From Candidatus Riflebacteria bacterium HGW-Riflebacteria-2 (GTDB lineage: Bacteria; Muiribacteriota; Ozemobacteria; Ozemobacterales; Ozemobacteraceae): a DNA stretch of 37,312 nt. Below are positions 23,694 to 31,660 of this stretch, piece after piece. Location: contig PGYA01000045.1 of the NCBI GenBank assembly GCA_002839435.1, positions 1-37,312 on the forward strand, in the 5' to 3' direction. Position 1 is the stretch's first letter. Each line of letters opens with the position of its first letter. Under the pieces are notes generated by a model. The model did not search any database and had not been told where the DNA came from. It was given only the letters and a program-made list of their open reading frames with translations. A program made the position numbers and the translations under genes.

Positions 23694-24994
23694 GAACAGT
23701 CCTCCTGCGCCAGTTTCGCTTCATCTATGCCACCACAGTATGCGACAAAGCTGGCCCGGGGTTGCAAATGCCCGTTATTGTGTTTCAGTTCCAGATGTAG
23801 AATACCACGTAAGCCTGAAAAGACCAGATAGTCTTCCACTCCCATCTGTTTGATGCGATCGATGGCTTGCGCGGGTGAACCGGCATGGAAGGTGGCAAGA
23901 ATCAGATGCCCGGAAAGCGCAGCCTGAAGGGCTTCTCTGATGCAGGCGCTGTCTCTGATTTCGCCCAGTGCGATTACATCTGGATCCTGACGCAGCAGAT
24001 GTTTAAAAGCCACTGCCAGATCTTTTTCGCGGGTAGAATCGAGTGAGGCCTGGCAGATACCAGAAATCTTTGCTTCAACCGGGTCTTCGATGGTTACTAC
24101 GCGCAGTTCCTTGCCGCTGACAGCCAGTTCTGACAGACTGGCATACATCGCTGTAGTCTTGCCGCTGCCAACTGCGCCACTGATAATGAAGAGTCCGCTA
24201 TTGCTGCGCAGGTGGTTGAGCCAGTTATCAGCCGGCCCGGCCTCCCAGCCAAGCGAAGCTACATCAGGAAAAGCCAGCGCGGTTATAATACGCAATGCCG
24301 CCCGCTCGCCATGGTCAGTTGGAAAAGTCGACAGTCTGACGTCAAAATTCTCCTGTCGGAAAGCCCCTTCTTGTGCGGTATCCGCGATATGTGAATGGCA
24401 GCCGGCCAGATATTTGAGCCGGGCCAGCAGTCTCTGTTGATGGTTGAGTCCGATATCGCGAGAACTTCTGATTTTGCCGGCGGCACGAAATGTCAGCCGC
24501 GCTGTTTCCGCGTTGAGTGGTTCAAGATGAATATCAGAAAAATGATTTGCAGCAGCCGTTGTCAGAAGAATATTGGCGGCCCACACATAAGGAAGAGCGC
24601 GAAAACCAAGGGTCTTTTCGAACAACTGCATGCTGTCTTCAATACTGAAAGCGGCTAGCGAGGACTTATACGCCTCATATTCGCGGGCCTGAGCCGCCAG
24701 TTGCCTGATTAGACCGGCCAGTGCCTCACTGTCATGGGCGCTGCGCAGACTATAACTGCGGCCGTCGGCGAGAGCAAGTTTTAGCCCGGCACCTTCTACT
24801 GTAACTTCCTGCAGGTCAGAATAAAAGAGCTTCTGCCCGGGAATCTCGACAAATTCGGCATCGATGCTGAATTCGCTATGACCCATCAGCCGCTTGATTC
24901 TGCCGGGGCGAAAAGTCAGCGGCATGAGACCAAAACCGTCTTTTTCTTGCGGCTGCGGCCGGCAACTTGTCATTATTACTTCGCCTGTGCTCAT
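23690..24994 (-). CDS. GspE/PilB-like assembly ATPase lacking the zinc-binding cysteines
   Basis: This 434-aa cytoplasmic ATPase has the secretion ATPase motifs: FSDIHLEP (152-159), Walker A GAVGSGKTT (273-281), Asp box TIEDPVE (301-307), Walker B DPDVIALGEIRD (337-348) and His box ATFHAG (367-372). It drives pilin assembly. Two things are odd. The four-cysteine zinc subdomain of GspE/PilB is absent. The first 105 residues, instead of an ordinary N1/N2 domain, look beta-rich with a terminal helix, somewhat PH-like (DGRSYSLRSAHDSEALAGLI). An alternative ATG at 24973 has AGG upstream and may be the true start. It is the first gene of a six-gene cluster in which every junction overlaps. Confidence 0.88.
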   Translation of the reverse strand: MSTGEVIMTSCRPQPQEKDGFGLMPLTFRPGRIKRLMGHSEFSIDAEFVEIPGQKLFYSDLQEVTVEGAGLKLALADGRSYSLRSAHDSEALAGLIRQLAAQAREYEAYKSSLAAFSIEDSMQLFEKTLGFRALPYVWAANILLTTAAANHFSDIHLEPLNAETARLTFRAAGKIRSSRDIGLNHQQRLLARLKYLAGCHSHIADTAQEGAFRQENFDVRLSTFPTDHGERAALRIITALAFPDVASLGWEAGPADNWLNHLRSNSGLFIISGAVGSGKTTAMYASLSELAVSGKELRVVTIEDPVEAKISGICQASLDSTREKDLAVAFKHLLRQDPDVIALGEIRDSACIREALQAALSGHLILATFHAGSPAQAIDRIKQMGVEDYLVFSGLRGILHLELKHNNGHLQPRASFVAYCGGIDEAKLAQEDCS

Positions 24995-25003
24995 CTTGCA
25001 GAC

Positions 25004-25033
25004 ATATTAGCACCATTTTGATTTATACCGCAA
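25004..25033 (-). promoter_or_regulatory. Candidate promoter of the pilus cluster
   Basis: On the minus strand TTGCGG (25028-25033) and TAATAT (25004-25009) are 18 bp apart. Transcription would start only a few bases before the ATG at 24994, giving an almost leaderless message. If the ATG at 24973 is used instead, the leader is about 24 nt. Confidence 0.35.
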
Positions 25034-25069
25034 CAACAACAGCAGATCGCGCAAGTTTGCAAGATTCTG

Positions 25070-25098
25070 TTGCCGGGTGTGCAAGCTTCTGCTATCAT
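25070..25098 (+). promoter_or_regulatory. Candidate promoter of the membrane protein/amidohydrolase pair
   Basis: TTGCCG (25070-25075) and TATCAT (25093-25098) are 17 bp apart. The start would fall at or next to the ATG at 25105, so the message may be leaderless. No Shine-Dalgarno is visible before that ATG. Confidence 0.35.
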
Positions 25099-25104
25099 GC
25101 ACCT

Positions 25105-25440
25105 ATGGTACCGTTGCGAGATCTCAACCAGACCTGCTCAAAACGCCCGGTAGCCCGGGCGGTTCCGGCTCAGATAGCCTGCCGGCTGCTTGGCAACCGG
25201 CTGACACCCTGCCAACTGGATGCTCTGTGCCGACCCTGCGAGAAAACCGGAGTATGGCTGTTTTATTCGGCATTTCTGCTCGGCTTAATCCTGCTTTTTC
25301 TTCTGCTGTTCTGGGTTCTACGCATAACCCGTCTGAGTCGGGTGCTGGGCTGGTTAGCCGCCCTGTTGCTCCCACCAGCAAAATGGGTTGCCAACTGCTT
25401 TGCCGCCGCTGTTAATTTTTATCGCAACCTGCCCTTTTAA
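25105..25440 (+). CDS. Small membrane protein of unknown function (111 aa)
   Basis: I do not recognise this protein. The frame starts at an ATG at 25105; a longer version from 24967 would overlap the pilus ATPase gene and is unlikely. Residues 1-45 are polar with four cysteines (including CQLDALCRPC). Residues about 48-70 form a strong membrane segment (LFYSAFLLGLILLFLLLFWVL). A second, weaker hydrophobic stretch follows at 76-100. It ends two bases before the amidohydrolase ATG, which lacks its own ribosome site, so translational coupling supports it being real. Other frames across the same DNA are also open, so confidence is moderate. Confidence 0.5.
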   Translation: MVPLRDLNQTCSKRPVARAVPAQIACRLLGNRLTPCQLDALCRPCEKTGVWLFYSAFLLGLILLFLLLFWVLRITRLSRVLGWLAALLLPPAKWVANCFAAAVNFYRNLPF

Positions 25441-25442
25441 GC

Positions 25443-26936
25443 ATGCGGCCGCTGCTTTTCCATAATTTTTCCGGGCGCAACCTGCCAGATTACGCGCGCC
25501 ACGAATTCGACAGCATGCTTGTCGAAAATGGCCTTGTGGTAAAGACCGGTTATCAGCTGCCAGCGCACCACGACATGACAGCGGTTGATCTCAAAGGCGC
25601 GACTGTGCTTGCAGCCTTTGCTGATGCGCACGTTCACATGACCCAGACAGGAATTGCCCTGTCAGGCATACAGCTTGAGCCAACCACCAGCCTCACTCAG
25701 ATATTTGAACTGCTAGCTGCCGAAGCCACCGCCAATGAATTCGTTCTCGGCTGGGGCCTGCAGGAAACCCGCTTAAAAGAACGGCGTCTGCCAACCAGTG
25801 CCGAACTTGACGCTGTCGCGCCGAAAAATTTCGTCTGGGTCGCCCGCCAGGATCTGCATTCAGCCGTTCTCAACGCTGTCGCACTCAAATGGGCCAGAAC
25901 GCTTCTGCCCGACCTCCAGGCTCCAGACGGCCTTATCAGAGGGAACGACTACAACCGGCTCTGTTACTGCCTGATCGACAAACTACCGCAGGCATTCAAA
26001 CGAAAAGGGCTCGAACTCGTGCAGCAACACTGTTTCAAACATGGTGTTGCCACCATACACGCGCTCGAAGGCAGCCTTGAATCGACAGAAGACACCCTTG
26101 CCGTTGCTGAATTCAGCAAGGCCAGCGATTTACATACGGTGATTTATCATCAATCCAGCGACCCAGCCATGCCCCACCAGCATGGCTGGAAAGGCATGGG
26201 CGGCTGTCTGCTCGTTGACGGCTCACTTGGCACGCACACTGCAGCTCTGCATGAACCATACCAGGATGCGCCCGACTGCCGCGGCAATCTCTATCTCGAG
26301 GCTGCCGACATAGAGAAGCTTCTGACGACAGCACGGCAGAACCAGCTGCACCTGGCCCTGCACGCCATCGGCGACCGCGCTATCGACACGGTAGCTTCGA
26401 CTTACGCCTGGGCCCGCCAGAAATGGGGCAAACCGGCAATAGCTGACCGAATCGAACATTTCATCATGCCTTCTGACAAAGCAATCAGACAGGCGCGCGA
26501 CAATGCGCTGAGCGTCTGCATTCAGCCAGCCTTCGACCGCTACTGGGGCGGAAGCGATGGACTTTACGCGCAACGCCTCGGGCCCGAGCGTGCTACCCGC
26601 CTAAACCCTTTCAAAACCATGCTTGATCTCGGCATACAGCTGGCTGCCGGCTCAGACAGCCCAGTTACCGCCATCGACCCGATTACCGGCATTGCCGCGC
26701 TCGTTCACCACACCAATCCCGATGAACGCCTGAGCCTTAATTCAGCGCTTTCCCTTTTCATCAGCGAGCCGCACAAACTTGCCGGCGAATCGCTGATTCG
26801 CGGCCAGTTGAAAACCGGCTACCATGCCGACTTTGTCTGCCTCGACAACGACCCTTTCAAAGTTTCTCCAGCCCGCCTCGCCAGCCTGCAGGTAAAAAAT
26901 CTCTACATCGCCGGACGCTGCGTATACTCAAACTGA
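25443..26936 (+). CDS. YtcJ-like metal-dependent amidohydrolase
   Basis: This 497-aa enzyme has the amidohydrolase motifs in order: ADAHVHM near residues 60-66 (metal-binding HxH), LVDGSLGTHTAAL near 258-270, HAIGDRA near 310, the metal His in IEHF near 340, and AGSDSPV near 402 with the catalytic Asp. A small N-terminal and C-terminal composite beta domain surrounds the TIM barrel (LVENGLVVKTG, then DFVCLDNDPF). The DGSLG motif and length match the YtcJ/AepA branch, whose members hydrolyse amides, imines or similar bonds. The true substrate is unknown. No signal peptide is present. It follows the small membrane-protein gene by two bases and ends at a bidirectional terminator. Confidence 0.87.
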   Translation: MRPLLFHNFSGRNLPDYARHEFDSMLVENGLVVKTGYQLPAHHDMTAVDLKGATVLAAFADAHVHMTQTGIALSGIQLEPTTSLTQIFELLAAEATANEFVLGWGLQETRLKERRLPTSAELDAVAPKNFVWVARQDLHSAVLNAVALKWARTLLPDLQAPDGLIRGNDYNRLCYCLIDKLPQAFKRKGLELVQQHCFKHGVATIHALEGSLESTEDTLAVAEFSKASDLHTVIYHQSSDPAMPHQHGWKGMGGCLLVDGSLGTHTAALHEPYQDAPDCRGNLYLEAADIEKLLTTARQNQLHLALHAIGDRAIDTVASTYAWARQKWGKPAIADRIEHFIMPSDKAIRQARDNALSVCIQPAFDRYWGGSDGLYAQRLGPERATRLNPFKTMLDLGIQLAAGSDSPVTAIDPITGIAALVHHTNPDERLSLNSALSLFISEPHKLAGESLIRGQLKTGYHADFVCLDNDPFKVSPARLASLQVKNLYIAGRCVYSN

Positions 26937-26947
26937 CATAAAAGAAT

Positions 26948-26983
26948 GGGCGCCGCTGACAGCTTGTGGCTGCAGCGGCGCCC
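26948..26983. terminator. Bidirectional terminator hairpin
   Basis: GGGCGCCGCTG (26948-26958) pairs perfectly with CAGCGGCGCCC (26973-26983). It is followed by ATGTCTTT on the plus strand and ATTCTTTT on the minus strand. It lies between convergent genes ending at 26936 and 26999. Confidence 0.8.
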
Positions 26984-26998
26984 ATGTCTTTCAGAAAC

Positions 26999-29506
26999 TC
27001 AAGCCTTGTTCTTTTTCCATTCTTCGACGCGGGCAATTGTCTTTTCGAGAAGATCAGTGACCTTCTTTTCGCTGGTGCTTTCGACCCAGACGTTGACAAA
27101 CGGTCGGTCGGGATCTGGCAGAACCAGCACCCATTCATCATTGCCGAGCATTATCTTGACACCGTCGAGCAGATGGGTTTCTTTGTCTTTGGCGAATTCC
27201 ATGGCAAAACGCATGACCTTGCCTTTCTCTTCCCAGGGGCATGGAATGCGGCAGGAACGCGCATAAAAATCAGGAATGCCGTTAATAATTTCAGAAAGAG
27301 GTTTTTTCAGCAGCGATATGAATTCGAACAGCTTCACGCTGGCGATCATTCCATCAAAAGCCGCCTGGAATGCTGGAAATATAATGCCGCCGCGCTCGTC
27401 AATGCAGACTTCAACTTTTTCGTTGATTGCCGCATCCATAAGCGCTCGATCGCTGGTCTTGGTGCGAATTACAGAACCGCCATGTTTTGCCGCCATGACT
27501 TCGATCTGATGTGTTGCCGATACCGGCACTGCGATACGCGCGCCGGGAATCAATTCCAGAACCATTTTTGACCAGACGACCATAGCCTCGGCACCCTTGA
27601 TTATTCGCCCCTGATCATCGATAAAGGTTATATGCTCGGCGCCGTCACCCATCACGATACCGAGATCGGCACCCAGTGATTTGACGATCGAAGCTACGCT
27701 GGCCTGCGACTGTTCGGGGGTAACCGTAGTCACCCGGTTCTCATCGTGGTAAGCGTTGAGCGTAATGACCTCGCAGCCCAGTTTGCCAAGAAAGGTATTG
27801 AAAATTCCGCTGGCGCCACTGAAACAGTAGTCGAGCACTACTTTAAGGCGACGCTCGCTGATTGCCTCGACATCGAGACAGCGCAGCAGCTCTTCGCTGT
27901 AATTCTCAGGAACGCGCGGAGGGAAGCTGATCTCACCGACTTCCTGAATGGATACCCGGCGGAAATCGTCGCGATTGAACAGACGCTCGATCGACTTTTT
28001 CTGAGCAACCGAGATGTCGCGGCCTTCGACGTCGAAAATCTTAATCTCGATCTGGTTGGTATCTTCTCCGGAAAGCTTAACGTGCACCCCACCACCGCGC
28101 ATGAAAGCACTCGGTTTGTAGCGCGCTACCGGCGCCGGCGTAACCCGCAGGTCAGCAACATTGATCCCGGCCGAACTCAATCCACTTATTATGGCGCGGT
28201 TAATGACGCGGCTGATCTTGTTGGAGTCGCGCGAAGTGATGATGCTGGCTCCCTTCGGCAATGTCGAGCCAAATGCGGCGCCGATCTTCGAGGCCATTTC
28301 CGGAGTAATTTCAATATTGGCGAGGCCCGCAATACCATAGTCGCTGAAAAGGTTCTTGGTCCACTTGTCACTCCAGATAATGCTGGAGAATACGGTTGAA
28401 CCCTCTTCGACATGCTTTTTCGGCCAGATCTTGACGTTTTCGCGAATGATGGCGCCCTTGCCGATGCGGCATTCTTCGCTGATAATGGCACCCGATTCGA
28501 CAATAACCCTTTCCTGAATATGCGTATTGCCGCTGATGACAGCTTCATAAATCTCGGCGTTTTCACCGACGTGAACGCCATCCCAGAGGGTGCCGCCCTT
28601 GATTTTAGCATTCTTTCTGATGATACAGCCATCACCAAGCACGCAATTCTCAAGATCGACGCCGTCTTCGATTACGCAGTTCTGACCGATGATAACGCCG
28701 CCCTTGAACTTGACCTTGGCAGAAATATTTGAATTTTTGCCAACCCAGACGTCGCGACCGATTATGTTGAGACGATCACCGGGAATCTGCAATTTGACTT
28801 CACCATTGAGAACATTTTTGTGGGCAAGCACGTATTCTTCGAGGTTGCCAATGTCTTTCCAGTAGCCCTCGGCGATATAGCCGTACAGGGGCAAGCCTTC
28901 CTTGAGCATGAGCGGGAACAGGTTCTTGCTGAAGTCGAATTCGGTCTTGGCTGGAATATATTTGAATATCTCGGGCTCAAGAATGTAAATACCGGTATTG
29001 ATGGTATCTGAAAAAACCTCACCCCAGCTTGGCTTCTCGAGGAATCTGATGATCTTGCCATCGTCAGCGGTGATGACAACGCCGTATTCCAGCGGATTAG
29101 TGACACGCGTCAACACCATGGTTGCCATCGACTTTTTCTCGCGATGAAAGCGAATAGCCTCAGACAAGTCAAAATCGGTCAGGACATCGCCAGAAATAAT
29201 GATAAAAGGCTCATCCTTGAGCTTTTCTTCGGTGTTTTTTACGCTGCCGGCAGTGCCGTAATCGGCAGTTGCCATCTGGTATTCCATCTGAATGTCGAAG
29301 TCACTGCCTTCACCAAAATATTTGGTTATTACCTCAGGCTGGAAATAGAGAATCGAACAGATGCGGTTAAAACCATACTGTTTGAGCAGATTGACGATGT
29401 GCTCCATCATCGGCACATTCGCCAGTGGCACCATGGGTTTGGGGATGTTACAGGTAATCGGTCGCAAACGCGTACCGAAACCGCCAGCCATTATAACTGC
29501 TTTCAT
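26999..29506 (-). CDS. Sugar nucleotidyltransferase / degenerate phosphohexomutase fusion
   Basis: This 835-aa protein begins with a nucleotidyltransferase domain (1-235; AGGFGTRLRPIT at 7-18, IPKPMVP at 21-27, GDVLTD at 106-111). Next is a left-handed beta-helix of hexapeptide repeats (about 245-375), then a phosphohexomutase-like region (about 380-835). Similar fusions are annotated as mannose-1-phosphate guanylyltransferase in cyanobacteria and others, so GDP-mannose or NDP-glucose synthesis is likely. The mutase half is abnormal: the serine loop reads ITSRDSNKIS (423-432), the DGDGDR metal loop reads MGDGAEH (619-625), and the sugar loop GExSGH is DERGGIIF (703-710). It may be regulatory or use an altered mechanism. 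GAGGAAAG precedes the ATG, with a good promoter upstream. The divergent neighbour is a glycosyltransferase. Confidence 0.88.
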   Translation of the reverse strand: MKAVIMAGGFGTRLRPITCNIPKPMVPLANVPMMEHIVNLLKQYGFNRICSILYFQPEVITKYFGEGSDFDIQMEYQMATADYGTAGSVKNTEEKLKDEPFIIISGDVLTDFDLSEAIRFHREKKSMATMVLTRVTNPLEYGVVITADDGKIIRFLEKPSWGEVFSDTINTGIYILEPEIFKYIPAKTEFDFSKNLFPLMLKEGLPLYGYIAEGYWKDIGNLEEYVLAHKNVLNGEVKLQIPGDRLNIIGRDVWVGKNSNISAKVKFKGGVIIGQNCVIEDGVDLENCVLGDGCIIRKNAKIKGGTLWDGVHVGENAEIYEAVISGNTHIQERVIVESGAIISEECRIGKGAIIRENVKIWPKKHVEEGSTVFSSIIWSDKWTKNLFSDYGIAGLANIEITPEMASKIGAAFGSTLPKGASIITSRDSNKISRVINRAIISGLSSAGINVADLRVTPAPVARYKPSAFMRGGGVHVKLSGEDTNQIEIKIFDVEGRDISVAQKKSIERLFNRDDFRRVSIQEVGEISFPPRVPENYSEELLRCLDVEAISERRLKVVLDYCFSGASGIFNTFLGKLGCEVITLNAYHDENRVTTVTPEQSQASVASIVKSLGADLGIVMGDGAEHITFIDDQGRIIKGAEAMVVWSKMVLELIPGARIAVPVSATHQIEVMAAKHGGSVIRTKTSDRALMDAAINEKVEVCIDERGGIIFPAFQAAFDGMIASVKLFEFISLLKKPLSEIINGIPDFYARSCRIPCPWEEKGKVMRFAMEFAKDKETHLLDGVKIMLGNDEWVLVLPDPDRPFVNVWVESTSEKKVTDLLEKTIARVEEWKKNKA

Positions 29507-29562
29507 TTTCTTTCCTCACTCATTCCAATTCCTATATTTGGGGACAATAAGCCCATGCAGTT

Positions 29563-29591
29563 ATTCTAGATTCAGACCGGCAAATAGTCAA
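29563..29591 (-). promoter_or_regulatory. Sigma70-like promoter of the nucleotidyltransferase fusion gene
   Basis: On the minus strand TTGACT (29586-29591) and TAGAAT (29563-29568) are exactly 17 bp apart, each one base from consensus. The leader would be about 50 nt. Confidence 0.72.
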
Positions 29592-29615
29592 CTTTGCTGA
29601 AAAAATTCTGCCGGC

Positions 29616-29644
29616 TTGACTTTAGCTGCCTGCAATCTTAAAGT
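29616..29644 (+). promoter_or_regulatory. Candidate promoter of the GT4 glycosyltransferase gene
   Basis: TTGACT (29616-29621) and TAAAGT (29639-29644) are 17 bp apart. The start would lie about 30 nt before the ATG at 29681. The two divergent promoters are separated by only about 25 bp. Confidence 0.45.
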
Positions 29645-29680
29645 TTAAGGCTGATTCCGGCTGTAATTAGGAGAATGTGC

Positions 29681-30820
29681 ATGAGCAGAAGCCTGAACAT
29701 GGTGCAGGTGTGTTTCACTGAAGCATGGGGCGGTCTTGAGATGAGCGCCCGCGACTACACCCGTTATTTTCTGGAGCGTGGGCACCAGTCTTTCTGTCTG
29801 TGTAAAAGCGGCTCAAAACTCCATGAAATGCTGAAAAAAGATGGACTGCCCCTGCAGGCAGTAGACTTCTTTTCGCGTTATTCGCCGCTGGCAATAATGA
29901 AAATCAGAAAATTTCTGCAACAGAAGCAGATTAACATCGCCCATCTCCACACCCCACGCGATCTCTGGATGATCACCCCGGCATCTGTCGGATTGTCTGG
30001 CCTTAAAATTTTCGCGACCTCACGCATGCTGTTCACGCGCACGCAAAAGCTAGACCCAGTGCACCGACTGGTCTATTCAAAGCTTGACTACCTGATCAAC
30101 ACGACCGAAGTATCACAGAAGCACATGCAGAACAACCTGCCATTAAGCCCCGACAGGCACATCGTCATACCGAATCCGGTCGATCTTGCCAGATTTCGCC
30201 CGGAACTGCATGACCGAAAAGTCTACAGAAAAGAATGGGGTGCTGGCGACAAAACCCTTTTGCTTGGTATCGTCGGACGCATAGACCCGACCAAGGGGCA
30301 GAAGGAAACCATAACTGCCCTGCCGGCAATACTGGCCCGTTACCCTGACCTGAAGCTGGTCATTATCGGGGAAATAACAGTTGGTCACAAAGAAGATTTT
30401 CTGCAGGAACTCAAAGATCTCGCAAAAAATCTCAGGGTGGAACAAAACATAATCTGGGCCGGATTTAAATCAGATGTTCCTGCCGTGCTGCGCGCGCTGG
30501 ATATTTTTATCATGCCATCCTACCAGGAAAGCTTCGGCAAGGTTCTGATCGAAGCCATGGCCATGGGAATCCCGGTTATCTCAACTAACAAAGGCGGACC
30601 GCCTGAAATACTCAGTCAGGGTGAATGCGGCCTGCTGGTGCCGCCACGCGAATCGGCACCGGTTGCTGAGGCTGTCCTGAAATATCTCGACAGCGCATCA
30701 CTTCGCCTTGCAATGATCGAAAAAGGACGCAGAAAAGTAGAGGACTGTTATTCTCTCACCAGCGTTCTTGAACGTCTTGAAAAGCTTTACTACAAGACGC
30801 TCGATCAGCCACCAGCCTAG
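29681..30820 (+). CDS. Glycosyltransferase family 4 protein
   Basis: The 379-aa protein is a typical GT4 enzyme. The N-terminal acceptor domain contains EAWGGLEMSARDY and HLHTPRDLW. The linker IPNPVDLARFRP leads to a donor domain with GIVGRIDPTKGQ and the complete E-x7-E signature in YQESFGKVLIEAMAMGIPV, followed by GGPPEIL. It transfers a sugar from a nucleotide donor, retaining anomeric configuration, probably in surface glycan synthesis given the sugar-nucleotide gene next door. I placed the start at the ATG at 29681, seven bases after AGGAG. An in-frame ATG at 29675 is too close to that ribosome site. No membrane segment or signal peptide is evident. Confidence 0.9.
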   Translation: MSRSLNMVQVCFTEAWGGLEMSARDYTRYFLERGHQSFCLCKSGSKLHEMLKKDGLPLQAVDFFSRYSPLAIMKIRKFLQQKQINIAHLHTPRDLWMITPASVGLSGLKIFATSRMLFTRTQKLDPVHRLVYSKLDYLINTTEVSQKHMQNNLPLSPDRHIVIPNPVDLARFRPELHDRKVYRKEWGAGDKTLLLGIVGRIDPTKGQKETITALPAILARYPDLKLVIIGEITVGHKEDFLQELKDLAKNLRVEQNIIWAGFKSDVPAVLRALDIFIMPSYQESFGKVLIEAMAMGIPVISTNKGGPPEILSQGECGLLVPPRESAPVAEAVLKYLDSASLRLAMIEKGRRKVEDCYSLTSVLERLEKLYYKTLDQPPA

Positions 30821-30905
30821 AGAATTCATTAGATTTGTGAAGCAGCCTTAAAGCGATTTACCATGACACCTGTCGTATAATTTTATTTTCAGCTAAAATC
30901 AAAGT

Positions 30906-31658
30906 ATGAAAAGAACCCGACAAACGCTGATAATAATTCTGATGCTTCTTACTACAGTGGCAGGTGCCGCTGAGATACAGCTGATCCGCCTTAAATATGC
31001 CGATCCTCACTCGGTTGCGCACACAATCGGGGCGCTGTTTGGCGGCAGGGTAAACGCGATTCCCGTTCCCTCGGTCAATGGCGTTGCCATCAATGCCTCA
31101 GACAAATACGAAATGGAAGAAATCGCCAAACTGGCGGCAGTGCTCGACCGGCGCCCGGCCACACTCAGATTCAGCATTCAAAGTGCCTCAAATGTTCACG
31201 AAAAATCGCAGACCATTGGCTACCGGCAACGCGGCCGCGCTGAAACAGCCGGTTCGACCACAACAACGACGGGCATGCGAACTGTCGTTGCCATGGAATT
31301 TGCCAAAGCATCGCTGACTGATGAACTAGTGCAGATCTATTCGCTGCCCGGATGGTATGGCCCGGAAACAGTTGCCATTACGACATCACACGGCCTCAAG
31401 GTGTCAGGCCATCTCATCGATGAAGAACGCGTAATGGTGCAGGTCTGGTATGCCCAGAACAACGGCGGCATTTCAGAAGTGCTGCTGAGCGAAGTCGAGA
31501 CCAGAGCCGGCGAATGGTTCAGTCTGGGTGGTCTTGAGCAGAGTTCGAACCATGCCGGACACAGCATCGAAATCGGCTCACAAAAGGGCGTTGCGTATAA
31601 GAAAACCGGCGGTCAGATTGACCGCCGGTTCATGCTCAGGGTTGATGTGATCAGATAG
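30906..31658 (+). CDS. Periplasmic protein with a lone secretin N-domain
   Basis: This 250-aa protein has a signal peptide (residues 1-22, IIILMLLTTVAGAA). One secretin N/NolW-type module follows, about residues 24-83: IQLIRLKYADPHSVAHTIG, then NAIPVPSVNGVAINA and IAKLAAVLDRRP. In secretins of type II/IV systems such modules form periplasmic rings. The rest (about 85-250) is beta-rich, like the region before a secretin barrel, but the secretin pore itself is missing. It is therefore not a channel and may act as a periplasmic ring or adaptor. No Shine-Dalgarno is seen before the ATG; a TATAAT lies at 30876-30881. The gene is convergent with the MlaC-like gene with only two bases between stops. 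Confidence 0.75.
   Translation: MKRTRQTLIIILMLLTTVAGAAEIQLIRLKYADPHSVAHTIGALFGGRVNAIPVPSVNGVAINASDKYEMEEIAKLAAVLDRRPATLRFSIQSASNVHEKSQTIGYRQRGRAETAGSTTTTTGMRTVVAMEFAKASLTDELVQIYSLPGWYGPETVAITTSHGLKVSGHLIDEERVMVQVWYAQNNGGISEVLLSEVETRAGEWFSLGGLEQSSNHAGHSIEIGSQKGVAYKKTGGQIDRRFMLRVDVIR
31602..31630 (-). terminator. Minus-strand terminator inside the opposing gene
   Basis: AACCGGCGGTC (31604-31614) and GACCGCCGGTT (31620-31630) form a perfect 11-bp stem with a 5-nt loop. On the minus strand TTTTCTTAT follows; on the plus strand there is no T run. It therefore appears to end the MlaC-like transcript while encoding residues near the C terminus of the secretin-N protein. Confidence 0.65.
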
Positions 31659-31660
31659 TA

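Noticed and set aside
25077..25415. 112-codon alternative plus-strand frame across the small membrane protein
   Set aside because: It lacks a hydrophobic segment or domain and a good start context; the other plus frame encodes a membrane helix and abuts the amidohydrolase start.
27746..28399. 217-codon open frame on the plus strand
   Set aside because: It is a shadow of the nucleotidyltransferase/mutase gene, whose motifs run continuously through this region.
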